DNA of 64,000 nt from Coriobacteriaceae bacterium AF08-21 (GCA_027687465.1 JAQCQR010000012.1:5209-69208), one strand, 5' to 3'; counted from the first letter of the stretch, positions 51,020 through 61,357 are shown. The notes: a model not told the origin generated them from the letters alone. Numbers and translations: made by a program.

Positions 51020-53380
51020 CTAAGCCAACCCCAGCAATATGCCCGCCGAATGCACGACAAACGCCACGATCCAGGCGACCGTCACCTGAAACGCGAACAC
51101 GGCAACGGCGTAGCGTCCGCCCAGCTCACTCTTGACGGCGCCGATTGCCGCTACGCAGGGCGGGTACAGCAGCGTAAAGACCAGGAACACGTAAGCGGTA
51201 AACGGCGAAAACATGGTCGACAGTGCCGCGGGCGAGGTCGTGCCCAAAAGCACCGTGAGGGTCGAAATGACGCTCTCCTTGGCGATAAGTCCGGTGACGA
51301 GCGCCGTCGAGGCGCGCCAGTCGCCGAAGCCGAGCGGGGCCAACACCGGCGCGATGATGCTACCCAGACCGGCAAGCAGACTCTGCGACTGATCGGCGAC
51401 CACATTAAAGCGGATGTCGAACGTCTGCAGGAACCAGATGACCACCGTAGCGGCAAAGATAATGGTAAAGGCCTTGGTAATAAAGTCCTTGGCCTTATCC
51501 CATGCCAGCATCACCGTCGTCTTGACGCTTGGCAGGCGATAGTTGGGAAGCTCCATGATAAACGGTACCGGGTCGCCCTTAAATGCCGTGCGGTTGAGCA
51601 CCAAAGCCGCGATGCAACCGACTGCAATGCCAATCAAATAGAGCGAGACCATGGCGGGAACTGTCGCCTGCGGGAAAAACGCCCCGCACAGCAGACCGTA
51701 GACCGGCAACTTGGCCGAGCAGCTCATGAACGGCGTGAGCATGACCGTCATCTTGCGGTCGTGCTCGGATGGGAGCGTACGGGTCGACATGATAGCCGGC
51801 ACGGTGCAGCCAAAACCGACGAGCATGGGCACAAAGCTGCGGCCCGAAAGGCCAAAGCGACGCAGCACCTTATCCATAACAAAGGCCACGCGTGCCATGT
51901 ATCCGGAGTCTTCCAGAATGGAAAGGAACAAAAAGAGCACGACGATAATCGGCAGGAAGGTCAGCACGCTGCCCACGCCCGTAAGCACGCCGTCGACAGC
52001 CAGTGAGCGCACCACGTCGTTGGTGCCGAACGCCTTGAGGCCCGCATCGGCCGAGGCGATGATGGCAGCGATGCCGTCCTCCATGAGCCCCTGCAACGCC
52101 GCGCCGATCACGCCAAACGTCAGCCAAAAGACGAGGCCCATGATCACCAGAAACGCCGGAATGGCTGTGTAGCGACCCGTCAGGATGCGGTCGATCTTGA
52201 CGGAGCGCACGTGCTCGCGGCTCTCGTGCGGCTTGACGACGCAACGCCCGCACACGTCGCCGATAAAGCTAAAGCGCATATCGGCCAGCGCGGACAGGCG
52301 GTCGGTGCCGGCCTCGCCCTCCATCTGGGTAATGATGTGCTCGATGGCGTCGAGCTCGTTGCGATCCAGGTGAAGCGCCTCGGTTACCAGCTCGTCGCCC
52401 TCAACCAGCTTGGTCGCCGCAAAACGCACCGGAATATGCGCCGTCGCGGCATGGTCCTCGATAAGGTTGGCGATGCCGTGAATGCAGCGATGCAGCGCGC
52501 CGCCGTCTGGACCATCGGGCGCGCAGAAGTCCAGGCGACCGGGGCGCTCGCGGAACCGCGCCACGTGCAAGGCATGATCCACCAACTCGCCGATGCCCTC
52601 GTTGCGGGCAGCGCTAATGGGGACAACAGGCACGCCCAACAGGCTCTCGAGCAGGTTGACGTCCACGGCGCCGCCGTTGGCCGTCACCTCGTCCATCATG
52701 TTGAGCGCGATGACCATGGGGCGGTCGAGCTCCATAAGCTGCAGCGTCAGGTACAGGTTGCGTTCGATGTTGGTGGCGTCGATGATATCGATGATGGCGT
52801 CGGGGGTTTCGTCCAAGATGAATTGGCGGCTGACGATCTCTTCGCCCGTGTACGGTGACAGGGAGTAAATGCCGGGCAGGTCGGTAACGCTTGCCTCAGG
52901 ATGGTTGCGGATGGTGCCGTCCTTGCGGTCGACCGTTACGCCGGGAAAGTTACCAACGTGCTGGTTGGAGCCCGTAAGCTGGTTGAACAGTGTGGTCTTA
53001 CCGCAGTTTTGGTTGCCGGCGAGGGCAAAATGCAGCGGTGCGCCCTCGGGCACGGCCGTCTTGGCAGCACGAGGCGAATACGTCCCCTCGCCCAGTGCCG
53101 GGTGATCTGTCGTGCCGATTGCGGCGTTAGCGCGCGGACCCGTATCTGTATCGTGAACACCCACGAGCTCGATGCGAGCGGCATCGTCCTTGCGCAGCGT
53201 CAACTCGTAGCCACGCAGGCGAATCTCGAGCGGGTCGCCCATAGGAGCGTACTTCATCATGGTGACTTCGGTGCCCGGCGTTAGGCCCATGTCCAAAATA
53301 TGCTGTCGGAGTGCCTGATCGTCCGATGCCACCGATGCGACAACGGCGTCCTTTCCAATCTCGAGTGTATCGAGCTTCAC
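51020..53380 (-). CDS. feoB: Ferrous iron transporter, FeoA-FeoB fusion
   Basis: 786 aa. Residues 1-75 are an SH3-like FeoA domain (HILDMGLTPGTEVTMMKYAP). After a linker the G-protein domain follows: G1 AGNQNCGKTT (121-130), DLPGIYSL, NMMDE. The rest is the membrane channel with two Gate motifs, including GFGCTVPAIMSTRTL and MSCSAKLPVYGLL with conserved Cys. In many bacteria FeoA is a separate protein. Imports Fe2+, consistent with an anaerobic lifestyle. Confidence 0.96.
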   Translation of the reverse strand: MKLDTLEIGKDAVVASVASDDQALRQHILDMGLTPGTEVTMMKYAPMGDPLEIRLRGYELTLRKDDAARIELVGVHDTDTGPRANAAIGTTDHPALGEGTYSPRAAKTAVPEGAPLHFALAGNQNCGKTTLFNQLTGSNQHVGNFPGVTVDRKDGTIRNHPEASVTDLPGIYSLSPYTGEEIVSRQFILDETPDAIIDIIDATNIERNLYLTLQLMELDRPMVIALNMMDEVTANGGAVDVNLLESLLGVPVVPISAARNEGIGELVDHALHVARFRERPGRLDFCAPDGPDGGALHRCIHGIANLIEDHAATAHIPVRFAATKLVEGDELVTEALHLDRNELDAIEHIITQMEGEAGTDRLSALADMRFSFIGDVCGRCVVKPHESREHVRSVKIDRILTGRYTAIPAFLVIMGLVFWLTFGVIGAALQGLMEDGIAAIIASADAGLKAFGTNDVVRSLAVDGVLTGVGSVLTFLPIIVVLFLFLSILEDSGYMARVAFVMDKVLRRFGLSGRSFVPMLVGFGCTVPAIMSTRTLPSEHDRKMTVMLTPFMSCSAKLPVYGLLCGAFFPQATVPAMVSLYLIGIAVGCIAALVLNRTAFKGDPVPFIMELPNYRLPSVKTTVMLAWDKAKDFITKAFTIIFAATVVIWFLQTFDIRFNVVADQSQSLLAGLGSIIAPVLAPLGFGDWRASTALVTGLIAKESVISTLTVLLGTTSPAALSTMFSPFTAYVFLVFTLLYPPCVAAIGAVKSELGGRYAVAVFAFQVTVAWIVAFVVHSAGILLGLA

Positions 53381-53397
53381 GCGCTCATCCTTTCGTT

Positions 53398-53440
53398 AGA
53401 CGCGGTTAACCGTTTACCGGGGCTAACCAACTCGTAACGA
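53398..53440 (-). promoter_or_regulatory. Possible regulator site upstream of feoAB
   Basis: The leader holds GGTTAACC and GGCTAACC 19 bases apart in an AT/GC-mixed stretch. A metal regulator of the DtxR or Fur type could bind here, but neither consensus is convincing. Confidence 0.2.
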
Positions 53441-53501
53441 CAAATGATAGCGCTCTGGACTTTTTTATAAAGTCAAATACCGATGTTTACCTGCGCAAAC
53501 T

Positions 53502-53822
53502 TTATGCGGTGCGCCCCGAAAGCTCTTTGCGCATACCGCTCAGCGAGATCGAAATGGAACCCGACCGCGCGGTAGCGGTGAGTCGATCACCCTCGACCGA
53601 CCCCGTGCATGTAAAGGGCACCTTGCCCATCAAGACGTGGGAGATAGTACCCGAGAGCTCAAAGAAATCGCCCTCAGCGCGGGCACTCGAGAGAGCGATA
53701 TTGAGACCCCTGACGTTTAGTACTGCCCTGAGCGCGCCGTTCACCCCATGTGCAAACGTCACCTCGCCGCGTTTACCCCCCACCGGCGTCTGGGCCGAAA
53801 CCACATACGTACCCTCAAGCAT
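53502..53822 (-). CDS. Small protein of unknown function
   Basis: 106 aa from ATG 53822 (MLEGTYVVSAQTPVGGKRGE) with a strong GGAGGAG ribosome site. The predicted structure is an all-beta barrel-like fold with alternating hydrophobic residues; no signal peptide, no cysteine pair. I do not recognise the family. It stands alone between the feo genes and the hydrolase, all on the same strand. Confidence 0.65.
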   Translation of the reverse strand: MLEGTYVVSAQTPVGGKRGEVTFAHGVNGALRAVLNVRGLNIALSSARAEGDFFELSGTISHVLMGKVPFTCTGSVEGDRLTATARSGSISISLSGMRKELSGRTA

Positions 53823-53869
53823 GGCTCCTCCTCTGAGTAGGCTTTTTGAAATGGGCAAGTAGCCTACTT

Positions 53870-54769
53870 TTACATATGGCGCTCCAGGAAGCGGAAGGCT
53901 AGGCGAATCCAGGGACGGACCGCCACTTGCTTGTCCTCATTGTCGACCGCAGTGTTGGCGTTGCCGAGCGAAAGGCCGTGGCCACCCTGGTCAAAGACGT
54001 GCATCTCGCATGCAACGCCCTCCTCGGCCATGCGCTGCGCAAACGGATAGGCCTGCGCGATCGGCGCCGTCTTGTCGTCCGAAACGCCCCACACAAAGGT
54101 CGGGGGCATCTGACGCGAAACGTGCGTGGTAGGGCAAATGTCGGCCAGGTGCTCATCGGTCGCCTCGCCGCCCGTCACCATCGACAGATAGTCGTTGAGC
54201 AAATCGCGCCCCGTCTTGCCACCCGTCTTGGGCACGCGCAGGTCGATGCGCGGGTCGCGCGTCTGCATATCGCGCACATAGGCAAGGTCGAGCAACGGAT
54301 AGCCCAGCACCACGGCGTCGGGACGAATATCCTCCGGACGAGCCCCGGCAAGGCCCGCGAAGGGTCCGGTCTTCCACTGCGTTGCCAACGAGGCGCAGAT
54401 CATGCCGCCCGCCGAGAAACCCACGATGCACACGCGCTTGGGATCGACATGCCACTCGTCGGCGTTGGCGCGCACGGTAGCGACCATCTTGGCGAGGTCC
54501 GCCTGCGGGTGCGGAAAGCTCACGTCGCCCGTGGCGCTCGTCACATAGTTGAGCACAAAGGCCTGGTAGCCGCGGTCCAAAAACGCAAACGCCACCGGGT
54601 CCTGCTCGTGCGGAGCGATATGCGTAAACCCGCCTCCGCCGCAGATGATCACCGCGGGGCGGCGGCCATTGGGCTTGTCGGGCAGCGGCTCGGCACCCAG
54701 ATACGTAAACGTCGCCGGATAATCCTCGGTCGGCTCCTCGCCCCACAGCGCATGGTTCTCAATAATCAT
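53870..54769 (-). CDS. Alpha/beta hydrolase (esterase/BD-FAE-like)
   Basis: 299 aa. The oxyanion region is VIICGGGGFTHIAP, the nucleophile Ser is in IVGFSAGGMICAS, the Asp in GVSDDKTAP and the His in FDQGGHGLSLG. No signal peptide, so cytoplasmic. ATG 54769 follows GGGAG; the frame stays open far upstream but antisense to the EIIA gene. Probably deacetylates or de-esterifies imported carbohydrate; the substrate is inferred only from family. Confidence 0.87.
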   Translation of the reverse strand: MIIENHALWGEEPTEDYPATFTYLGAEPLPDKPNGRRPAVIICGGGGFTHIAPHEQDPVAFAFLDRGYQAFVLNYVTSATGDVSFPHPQADLAKMVATVRANADEWHVDPKRVCIVGFSAGGMICASLATQWKTGPFAGLAGARPEDIRPDAVVLGYPLLDLAYVRDMQTRDPRIDLRVPKTGGKTGRDLLNDYLSMVTGGEATDEHLADICPTTHVSRQMPPTFVWGVSDDKTAPIAQAYPFAQRMAEEGVACEMHVFDQGGHGLSLGNANTAVDNEDKQVAVRPWIRLAFRFLERHM

Positions 54770-55015
54770 AGGTGCTCCCTCCGTGCGATTCGTGCGCACT
54801 CGTTTTTCGCACCTTAGCGTACCCCACTTGAGCCCGCGGCGTAGAAACACCCCCGCAATAAGTTGGCCTTCAACTGATATATCACAAAATCGCTGTTCAG
54901 AGGTATCGTTGGACAGCGTAAAATAGGAGCGCTGACCGTGCTGGGAAACACGTACGAAACGTTTCCAGCAAACCACACGCGTGCAACATGCACGCCTGAT
55001 ACGTTGGAGGCATCT

Positions 55016-55579
55016 ATGGGTCTGCTCGATTCGCTCAAGTCCACGTTCACTTCGTCGGGCGAGGCGTCCGTTCCGCCCGCAGCAAGCTTCGCCACCCGCG
55101 AAGGCGTCATCTACGCTCCTGTCAACGGCGTGCTCGTCAATCTGAGTGAGGTTCCCGACGAGACCATCGCCTCGGGCATGCTCGGCCAGGGCTACGGCAT
55201 CGAGCCCATTACCGGCACCATTTACGCCCCCGCTAACGGCCGTATCGGCGCCACCACCGTCACCAACCACTCCATCGGCATGATCACCGAGGACGGTCTT
55301 CGCGTGTTCATCCATGTCGGCCTGGGCACCGTGGAAATGAACGGCAAGGGTTTTGCCCGCTTTGTCGAGATGGGCGACACGGTCAAGGCCGGCCAGCCGC
55401 TCATCAGCTTCGACCGCGACGCTATCAAGGCCGCCGGTCACGAGGACATCGTGACCGTCATCATCTCTGAGCTCGACCGCCTCAAGAGCATCGACCACGT
55501 CGGCGAGTCTGGCACGCTTATCGGCGGCAACCCGCTCGTCAAGCTTGGCGACCCGCTGCTGGTAGCCAAGACCAAGTAG
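55016..55579 (+). CDS. PTS EIIA protein, glucose type
   Basis: 187 aa, cytoplasmic phosphocarrier of the Crr/EIIA-Glc family. The phosphorylated His is in [18 protein letters not shown] (about residue 104), and the other active-site His in NHSIGMI (about 88). It may supply phosphate to EIIC proteins without their own EIIA, such as the one at 9538. ATG 55016 follows TTGGAGG. It is divergent from the hydrolase gene and ends at a strong terminator. Confidence 0.9.
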   Translation: MGLLDSLKSTFTSSGEASVPPAASFATREGVIYAPVNGVLVNLSEVPDETIASGMLGQGYGIEPITGTIYAPANGRIGATTVTNHSIGMITEDGLRVFIHVGLGTVEMNGKGFARFVEMGDTVKAGQPLISFDRDAIKAAGHEDIVTVIISELDRLKSIDHVGESGTLIGGNPLVKLGDPLLVAKTK

Positions 55580-55617
55580 CCAGGCCCCGCGCCACACAGC
55601 CAAAAGGCAACACGCCA

Positions 55618-55650
55618 AGCGCCCGCGACCATTTGGTCGCGGGCGCTTTT
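55618..55650 (+). terminator. Intrinsic terminator after the EIIA gene
   Basis: AGCGCCCGCGACC and GGTCGCGGGCGCT pair around ATTT, followed by TTTT. Confidence 0.9.
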
Positions 55651-55758
55651 CGTTTGAAACCGTTCTGCCAATGCCTTATCTGTATAGCCCAAATGAGCCA
55701 AGCTGCTAGAATATCGAACTGTATGGATAACTATCATTCAACCGTTATGGGAGGATAC

Positions 55759-57162
55759 GTGAACCGCACCAAAATCGCGCAGCTCTATACGCACGCCGAG
55801 TCGCTCGGCGGCCAAACCGTCACCGTTGCCGGCTGGGTCAAGTCCGTCCGCGACATGAAGAACTTTGGCTTCGTTACGCTCAACGACGGCAGCTGCTTCC
55901 GCGACCTGCAGGTCGTCATGAACCGCGAGGCACTCGACAACTACGACGAGATCGCCCACCAAAACGTCTCGGCCGCACTCATTTGCACCGGCACCGTCAA
56001 GCTGACCCCCGATGCGCCCCAGCCTTTCGAGCTTTCTGCCACCTCCATCGAGGTCGAGGGCGTCAGCGCTCCGGATTACCCGCTGCAGAAGAAGCGCGCA
56101 ACCGTCGAGTTCCTGCGCACTCAGCAGCACCTGCGCCCGCGCACCAACCTGTTCCGTGCCGTGTTCCGTATCCGCTCTGTCGCGGCTGCCGCCATCCACC
56201 GCTTCTTTCAGGAGCAGGGCTTTGTCTACGTCAACACCCCCATCATCACCACAAGCGACTGCGAGGGCGCCGGCGAGATGTTCCGCGTGACCACGCTCGA
56301 CCCCAAAAATCCGCCTCTCACCGAGTCCGGCGAGGTCGACTGGAGCCAGGACTTCTTTGGCAAGCATGCGAGCCTCACCGTGTCCGGCCAGCTCAATGCC
56401 GAGAACTTTGCCATGGCCTTTGGCGACGTGTATACCTTTGGCCCCACCTTCCGCGCCGAAAACTCCAACACCACGCGCCACGCCGCCGAGTTTTGGATGA
56501 TCGAGCCCGAGATGGCCTTTGCCGATCTGAACGACTACATGGATAACGCCGAGGCCATGCTCAAGTACGTCCTTAAGGACGTTATGGCCACCTGCCCCGA
56601 CGAGCTCAACATGCTCAACAAGTTTGTGGACAAGGGTCTGATCGAGCGCCTGAACCACGTGGCAAACTCCGACTTTGCCCGCGTCACCTACACCGAGGCC
56701 GTCGAAATCCTGGAGCAGGCCGTCGCCGCCGGTCACAAGTTTGACTATCCCGTGAGCTGGGGCATCGACCTGCAAACCGAGCACGAGCGCTTCCTGACCG
56801 AGGAGCACTTTAAGCGCCCGACCTTCGTAACCGACTACCCGGCCGAGATCAAGGCCTTCTACATGCGCATGAACGACGACGGCAAGACCGTCGCCGCCGC
56901 CGACTGCCTGGTGCCGGGCATCGGCGAGATCATCGGTGGCTCCCAGCGCGAGGAGCGCCTGGACCTGCTCGAGGCCCGCATCAAGGACCTGGGCATGAAT
57001 CCCGAACAGTACAAGTACTATCTGGACCTGCGCCGCTATGGTTCCTGCAAGCACGCTGGCTACGGCTTGGGCTTCGAGCGCTTGGTGATGTACCTCACCG
57101 GCGTGGGCAACATCCGCGACGTCCTGCCGCACCCGCGCACCGTGGGCAACGCCGACTTCTAA
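55759..57162 (+). CDS. asnS: Asparaginyl-tRNA synthetase
   Basis: Class IIb synthetase, 467 aa. The N-terminal OB domain ([20 protein letters not shown]) binds the anticodon; class II motif 2 is [20 protein letters not shown] and motif 3 [18 protein letters not shown] 55759 ([10 protein letters not shown]) is chosen because GGGAGG lies 5 bases upstream; an ATG four codons earlier overlaps that site. It is followed by a terminator. Confidence 0.96.
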   Translation: MNRTKIAQLYTHAESLGGQTVTVAGWVKSVRDMKNFGFVTLNDGSCFRDLQVVMNREALDNYDEIAHQNVSAALICTGTVKLTPDAPQPFELSATSIEVEGVSAPDYPLQKKRATVEFLRTQQHLRPRTNLFRAVFRIRSVAAAAIHRFFQEQGFVYVNTPIITTSDCEGAGEMFRVTTLDPKNPPLTESGEVDWSQDFFGKHASLTVSGQLNAENFAMAFGDVYTFGPTFRAENSNTTRHAAEFWMIEPEMAFADLNDYMDNAEAMLKYVLKDVMATCPDELNMLNKFVDKGLIERLNHVANSDFARVTYTEAVEILEQAVAAGHKFDYPVSWGIDLQTEHERFLTEEHFKRPTFVTDYPAEIKAFYMRMNDDGKTVAAADCLVPGIGEIIGGSQREERLDLLEARIKDLGMNPEQYKYYLDLRRYGSCKHAGYGLGFERLVMYLTGVGNIRDVLPHPRTVGNADF

Positions 57163-57208
57163 TCGTCGGACGCTAGCTCGCGTCGCCACACGCCAACGCT
57201 CATCGCAC

Positions 57209-57244
57209 AAGCGTCTCTCGACATCGGTCGAGAGACGCTTTTTT
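57209..57244 (+). terminator. Intrinsic terminator after asnS
   Basis: AAGCGTCTCTCGAC and GTCGAGAGACGCTT form the stem, followed by TTTT. Confidence 0.92.
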
Positions 57245-57420
57245 CAACGGTATCCGTCAAGCTTTTGGCAAGTTTTTGGTCAGTTGAGCAGAGCTGTTGA
57301 AAACTCGACCCGCCGTTTGCCGACGACTACCGACCGCCCAGAGCGCCCTGCGCCCCTGGGAAAACCCCGCGTCCTAGGCTCCATACCGTCGCCACCCAAA
57401 ACGGAAAGGACGTGGGCACC

Positions 57421-58203
57421 ATGACCGAAACCGCTGTTGAAACCTACGACACCACGACTAGAGGCGCCGCCTCGATGGCCGCCTATCGCGCCGTTCGCAT
57501 CTTGCAACTATTAAGCGAGAACACCGGCGAGGACAAGGCCATGCTTTCCGACGAGTTGATCAGGCGCCTCGCCCATCCCGACGACCCCGCCCGCATGCCC
57601 ATCTCGGCGGCGCGGCGCAGCATCTACACCGCCATCTCCGCACTTCGCCATGCCGGATATGAGATTGAATACAAGCGCGGCGTGGGGTATCGACTCTTGA
57701 CCCGTCCACTCACCGACGAAGAGGTCATCCGCCTCCACGGCATGGTCATGCGCAACCGCTCCACACCCATCGCCATTCGAAAAAGCATGGCTCAGCACTT
57801 GGTCGCCATGGCGAGTGTCGACGTTCGCGGCTACCTCGATGCACCCGAGCCCGCTCCAAGTGCCGGCAGCAAATCCACCAAGGCCACGCGCACGCCCGTC
57901 AAGCGCATCGACACCTGCGAGCTCATCGAGCAGGCCATCGACCACGGAACCACGGTGAGTTTTGATATTTCGAGCGTCACGGCACGTGGCGAAACCGAGG
58001 TGGTGCGGATGACGGTCCGGCCCTTTGCCATCAGGCAACGCGATGGCGTCTCGTATCTGCTGGGAACGGTCTACGACACCCGAGGCACCGACGACACCCT
58101 GCGCACCGTAGAGATCGGCCGCATGAAAAACGTCAGCACGCGCTTGCTCGACGGCAAAAAACTCTTTGCCGCGCTAGACGATGAGAACGCCTCCGCCGCA
58201 TAA
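57421..58203 (+). CDS. Winged-helix transcriptional regulator, WYL-like
   Basis: 260 aa. The N-terminal DNA-binding part (about 20-95) includes SIYTAISALRHAGYEIEYKR and GVGYRLL, a winged helix. The C-terminal half has the beta-rich layout of WYL-type sensor domains (TVSFDISSV, VRPFAIRQRDGVSYLLGTVY), although the WYL triplet itself is YLL here. ATG 57421 follows AAAGGA; an upstream GTG is too close. It precedes the ABC operon by 160 bp and could regulate it; inference. Confidence 0.78.
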   Translation: MTETAVETYDTTTRGAASMAAYRAVRILQLLSENTGEDKAMLSDELIRRLAHPDDPARMPISAARRSIYTAISALRHAGYEIEYKRGVGYRLLTRPLTDEEVIRLHGMVMRNRSTPIAIRKSMAQHLVAMASVDVRGYLDAPEPAPSAGSKSTKATRTPVKRIDTCELIEQAIDHGTTVSFDISSVTARGETEVVRMTVRPFAIRQRDGVSYLLGTVYDTRGTDDTLRTVEIGRMKNVSTRLLDGKKLFAALDDENASAA

Positions 58204-58272
58204 GAACCTCCGCCGTCCATTCGACTACCCGTACCGCCCATCCGGTTCTGTATTAAAAAACCCGCCAGGTTA

Positions 58273-58300
58273 TTGTAAAAATGGACATCCGCGCTACTAT
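58273..58300 (+). promoter_or_regulatory. Candidate promoter of the ABC transporter operon
   Basis: TTGTAA, 16-bp spacer, TACTAT, about 65 bp upstream of the substrate-binding protein start. Similarity to consensus is moderate. Confidence 0.4.
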
Positions 58301-58363
58301 AGTTCCACTTGCACTTTGTTTGAGTGCAGTGTTTCCAGCCATTTCTATACTGGGGGTAACGAT

Positions 58364-59344
58364 ATGAAGGATATCACCATCAGCCGCAGGAGCCTTCTGG
58401 TCTCTGCTGGCCTGCTCGCGCTCGCTCCGCTCGCCGGATGCGGCGGCAACTCTGGTTCCGGCTCTGCTGCCGCCGGTTCCGACTACACCGTCGGCGTTCT
58501 GCAGCTCACCGAGCACTCTGCACTCGACGCCGCCAACGACGGCTTTGTCAAGGCCATCAAGAAGAGCGGTCTTAAGGTCAAGATCGATCAGAAGAACGCC
58601 CAGAACGACCAGTCCACGTGTAAGTCCATCGCCGACAAGTTCGTGGGCGATGGCGTCGACCTGATCTATGCCATCGCTACGCCCGCCGCGCAGGCCGCCG
58701 CCGGCGCCACCGCCGATATCCCCATCGTGGGCTGCGCCATCACCGACTACGCTGCCTCGGGCCTGGTCCAGGACAACGATAAGCCCGGCACCAACGTCAC
58801 CGGTGCCTCCGACCTCACCCCGGTCGCCGAGCAGCTCGAGATGATGCAGAAGGTCCTGCCCGACGTTAAGAAGGTCGGCTTGCTCTACTGCACCGCCGAG
58901 TCCAACTCCGACGTCCAGATCAAGGCCGCCAAGAAGGAACTCGACAAGCTGGGCCTGAAGTACACCGATTACACCGTCTCGAGCTCCAACGAGATCCAGT
59001 CCGTCGTCGAATCTGCCGTGGGCAAGGTCGACGCGCTGTACTCCCCCACCGATAACACCATCGCTGCGGGCGCCTCGCAGGTGGGCCAGATCTGCAAGGA
59101 GAACAAGCTTCCCTACGTGACCGGCGAGGAGGGTATGTGCATGGCTGGCGGCCTGTTCACCCTCTCCATCAACTACGAGGATCTGGGCTACGCCGCGGGC
59201 GAGATGGCCGTCAAGATCCTGAAGGGTGAGGCTAAGCCCGAGGATATGCCGATCAAGCACCTCTCGAGCAAGGACCTAGTCGTCGTCAAGAACGACGAGA
59301 TGGCCGAGGCTCTGGGCATCGATCTTTCTGCTCTGGACGAGTAG
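58364..59344 (+). CDS. ABC transporter substrate-binding lipoprotein (TrpX-like)
   Basis: 326 aa. A signal peptide with an SRRSLLV twin-arginine-like start and lipobox LAGC (23-26) anchors it to the membrane. The mature part is a two-lobed periplasmic-binding fold of the DUF534/TrpX group (VGVLQLTEHSALDAANDGF, ATPAAQAA, PVAEQLEMMQKVLPDVKKVG). Relatives import tryptophan or other amino acids; the ligand here is not known. It is followed by its permease and ATPase. Confidence 0.88.
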   Translation: MKDITISRRSLLVSAGLLALAPLAGCGGNSGSGSAAAGSDYTVGVLQLTEHSALDAANDGFVKAIKKSGLKVKIDQKNAQNDQSTCKSIADKFVGDGVDLIYAIATPAAQAAAGATADIPIVGCAITDYAASGLVQDNDKPGTNVTGASDLTPVAEQLEMMQKVLPDVKKVGLLYCTAESNSDVQIKAAKKELDKLGLKYTDYTVSSSNEIQSVVESAVGKVDALYSPTDNTIAAGASQVGQICKENKLPYVTGEEGMCMAGGLFTLSINYEDLGYAAGEMAVKILKGEAKPEDMPIKHLSSKDLVVVKNDEMAEALGIDLSALDE

Positions 59345-59415
59345 CGCCATGCGCGGTAGCGCGTCTAGGGCACGCACTCGCGCCGTTGCCGTGTTATTCA
59401 ATATCTGAGCCACAG

Positions 59416-59443
59416 GGGCGAACGCCAAAGACCGGCGTTCGCC
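59416..59443 (+). terminator. Hairpin between binding-protein and permease genes
   Basis: GGGCGAACGCC and GGCGTTCGCCC pair around AAAGACC, with only a weak T tract after. It may partly stop transcription or protect the upstream mRNA, giving more binding protein than permease. Confidence 0.5.
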
Positions 59444-59548
59444 CTGCTTGTTACGGATGAGACAAAACATCCGGCCGCAGCTCTTTTATGCATTGTTACC
59501 GCTATCATGGTGACTCACGTGTCCACCCTATCCTAGGAGGTATGAAGC

Positions 59549-60472
59549 ATGCTTATTGCATTGCAGGGCGCTGTTTCGCAGGGCGTCCTCTGGGGCATTA
59601 TGGTGCTTGGCGTGTTTATCACGTTCCGCCTGCTCGACATCCCCGATATGACCTGCGACGGCAGCTTTGCCCTCGGCGGCTGCGTCTGCGCCGTGCTCAT
59701 CGTCAATAACAACGTCGACCCGCTGCTCGCTGTTTTGGCCGGCATGTGTGCCGGTGCCATCGCGGGCGCCGTCACGGGCATTTTGACCACTGTCTTTGAG
59801 ATTCCCGCAATCCTCGCCGGAATCCTGACGCAGATCAGTCTGTGGTCCATTAACCTGCGCATCATGGGCAAATCCAACACGCCCATCCTTGCCAAGGGCA
59901 CCATCTTCTCATCCGTCAGCCACATGACGGGCCTGCCGCAGTCCACCGTTGCCATCATCCTGGGCATTGTGCTGGCCGTGGCCATCGTCGCCATCCTGTA
60001 CTGGTTCTTTGGCACCGAGATCGGCTCGGCGCTGCGTGCCACCGGCAACAACGAGTACATGATCCGCGCCCTGGGCGTCAACACCAACTCCACCAAGATG
60101 ATCGCCCTCGTGCTCTCCAACGCCCTTATCGGCCTTTCGGGTGCGCTCATCTGCCAGAGCCAGAAGTACGCCGACATTGGCATGGGCACCGGCGCCATCG
60201 TTATCGGTCTTGCCGCCATTGTTATCGGCGAGGTGCTCGGCCGCCTGCTGCCCGGCGGTCTCACGCAGTTTAGCGTTCGCCTGGCCTCCGCCGTCTTTGG
60301 CTCCGTGGTGTACTTCCTTATCCGCGCTATCGTGCTGCAGTTGGGCATGGACGCCAACGACATGAAGCTGCTCTCCGCCGTGATCGTTGCCGTGGCCCTG
60401 TGCGTGCCCGTGGTTTGGGAGCGCTATAAGCTCCGCAGCTCCTACACGAAGGGGGATGAGGCAGATGCTTAA
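59549..60472 (+). CDS. ABC transporter permease (TrpY-like)
   Basis: 307 aa with about eight membrane helices, BPD_transp_2 family. Typical blocks are LLDIPDMTCDGSFALGG, NTNSTKMIALVLSNALIGLS and GTGAIVIGLAAIVIGE. ATG 59549 is 8 bases after AGGAGG. The stop overlaps the ATPase start by 8 bp, so they are translationally coupled. Confidence 0.9.
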   Translation: MLIALQGAVSQGVLWGIMVLGVFITFRLLDIPDMTCDGSFALGGCVCAVLIVNNNVDPLLAVLAGMCAGAIAGAVTGILTTVFEIPAILAGILTQISLWSINLRIMGKSNTPILAKGTIFSSVSHMTGLPQSTVAIILGIVLAVAIVAILYWFFGTEIGSALRATGNNEYMIRALGVNTNSTKMIALVLSNALIGLSGALICQSQKYADIGMGTGAIVIGLAAIVIGEVLGRLLPGGLTQFSVRLASAVFGSVVYFLIRAIVLQLGMDANDMKLLSAVIVAVALCVPVVWERYKLRSSYTKGDEADA

Positions 60473-61259
60473 GCTCTCGCACGTCAAGAAGACCTTTAAC
60501 AAGGGCACCGTCACCGAGAAGCGCGCGCTCACCGGCGTCGACCTCACCCTGAATGACGGCGACTTTGTAACCGTGATCGGCGGCAACGGCGCCGGCAAGT
60601 CCACGCTGCTCAACATGATCGCCGGCGTGTATCCGCTCGATTCAGGCGTTATCGAGCTCGACGGCACCGACATCTCGCGCCTGAGCGAGTCGCAGCGCGC
60701 CAAGTATCTGGGTCGCGTGTTCCAGGACCCTATGCGCGGTACCGCTGCCGACATGCAGATCGCTGAGAACCTGGCCCTCGCCAAGCGCCGCGGCCAGCGT
60801 CGCGGTCTTTCGTGGGGCGTCACCAAGGCCGAGAAGGACGAATACGTTGAGTTGCTCAAGCGCCTGGACCTTGGTCTGGACACGCGTCTCAACGCTAAGG
60901 TCGGTCTGCTCTCGGGCGGCCAGCGCCAGGCACTCGCCCTGCTCATGGCCACGCTCACCAAGCCGCGCCTGCTGCTGCTCGACGAGCACACCGCGGCCCT
61001 CGACCCCAAGACGGCATCGAAGGTGCTCAATCTGACCGAGGAGATCGTCGACGAGAACCACCTGACCACGCTCATGGTCACGCACAACATGAACGACGCC
61101 ATCCGTCTGGGCAACCGTCTGATCATGATGCACGAGGGCCATGTGATCTACGACGTGGCCGGCGACGAGAAGAAGTCGCTCACCGTGGCCGACCTGCTGC
61201 AGAAGTTTGAGGAGGTCTCGGGCGGCGAGCTCGCCAACGACCGCATGCTGCTGAGCTAA
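60465..61259 (+). CDS. ABC transporter ATP-binding protein (TrpZ-like)
   Basis: 264 aa. Walker A GGNGAGKST (about 38-46), Q-loop VFQDP, signature LSGGQRQAL, Walker B LLLLDEHTAALDP and the switch His in MVTHNM. It powers the importer encoded by the two upstream genes. GGGGGATGAGGC-type ribosome site lies inside the permease gene. Confidence 0.95.
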   Translation: MLKLSHVKKTFNKGTVTEKRALTGVDLTLNDGDFVTVIGGNGAGKSTLLNMIAGVYPLDSGVIELDGTDISRLSESQRAKYLGRVFQDPMRGTAADMQIAENLALAKRRGQRRGLSWGVTKAEKDEYVELLKRLDLGLDTRLNAKVGLLSGGQRQALALLMATLTKPRLLLLDEHTAALDPKTASKVLNLTEEIVDENHLTTLMVTHNMNDAIRLGNRLIMMHEGHVIYDVAGDEKKSLTVADLLQKFEEVSGGELANDRMLLS

Positions 61260-61260
61260 A

Positions 61261-61313
61261 ACCTGCCAAAAAGGGACAGGTTTATTTTGGCAGGTTTTAT
61301 CTGCATAAACGTC
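61261..61313 (+). repeat. REP-like GGGACAGG repeat, copy B
   Basis: Differs at only a few positions from copy A at 24820. CCTGCCAAAA and TTTTGGCAGG form a perfect stem. It begins one base after the ATPase stop codon and could act as its terminator. Confidence 0.7.
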
Positions 61314-61318
61314 AAAAC

Positions 61319-61357
61319 CGCCGCAAAGGGGTCAGGCACCTTTGTGGTGGTTTTCGC
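61319..61357 (+). repeat. Hairpin with GGGGTCAGG core
   Basis: CCGCCGCAAAGG and CCTTTGTGGTGG pair around GGTCAGGCA. The left half recurs at 63935 (AACCACCGCAAAGGGGACAG) after mscS. Confidence 0.55.
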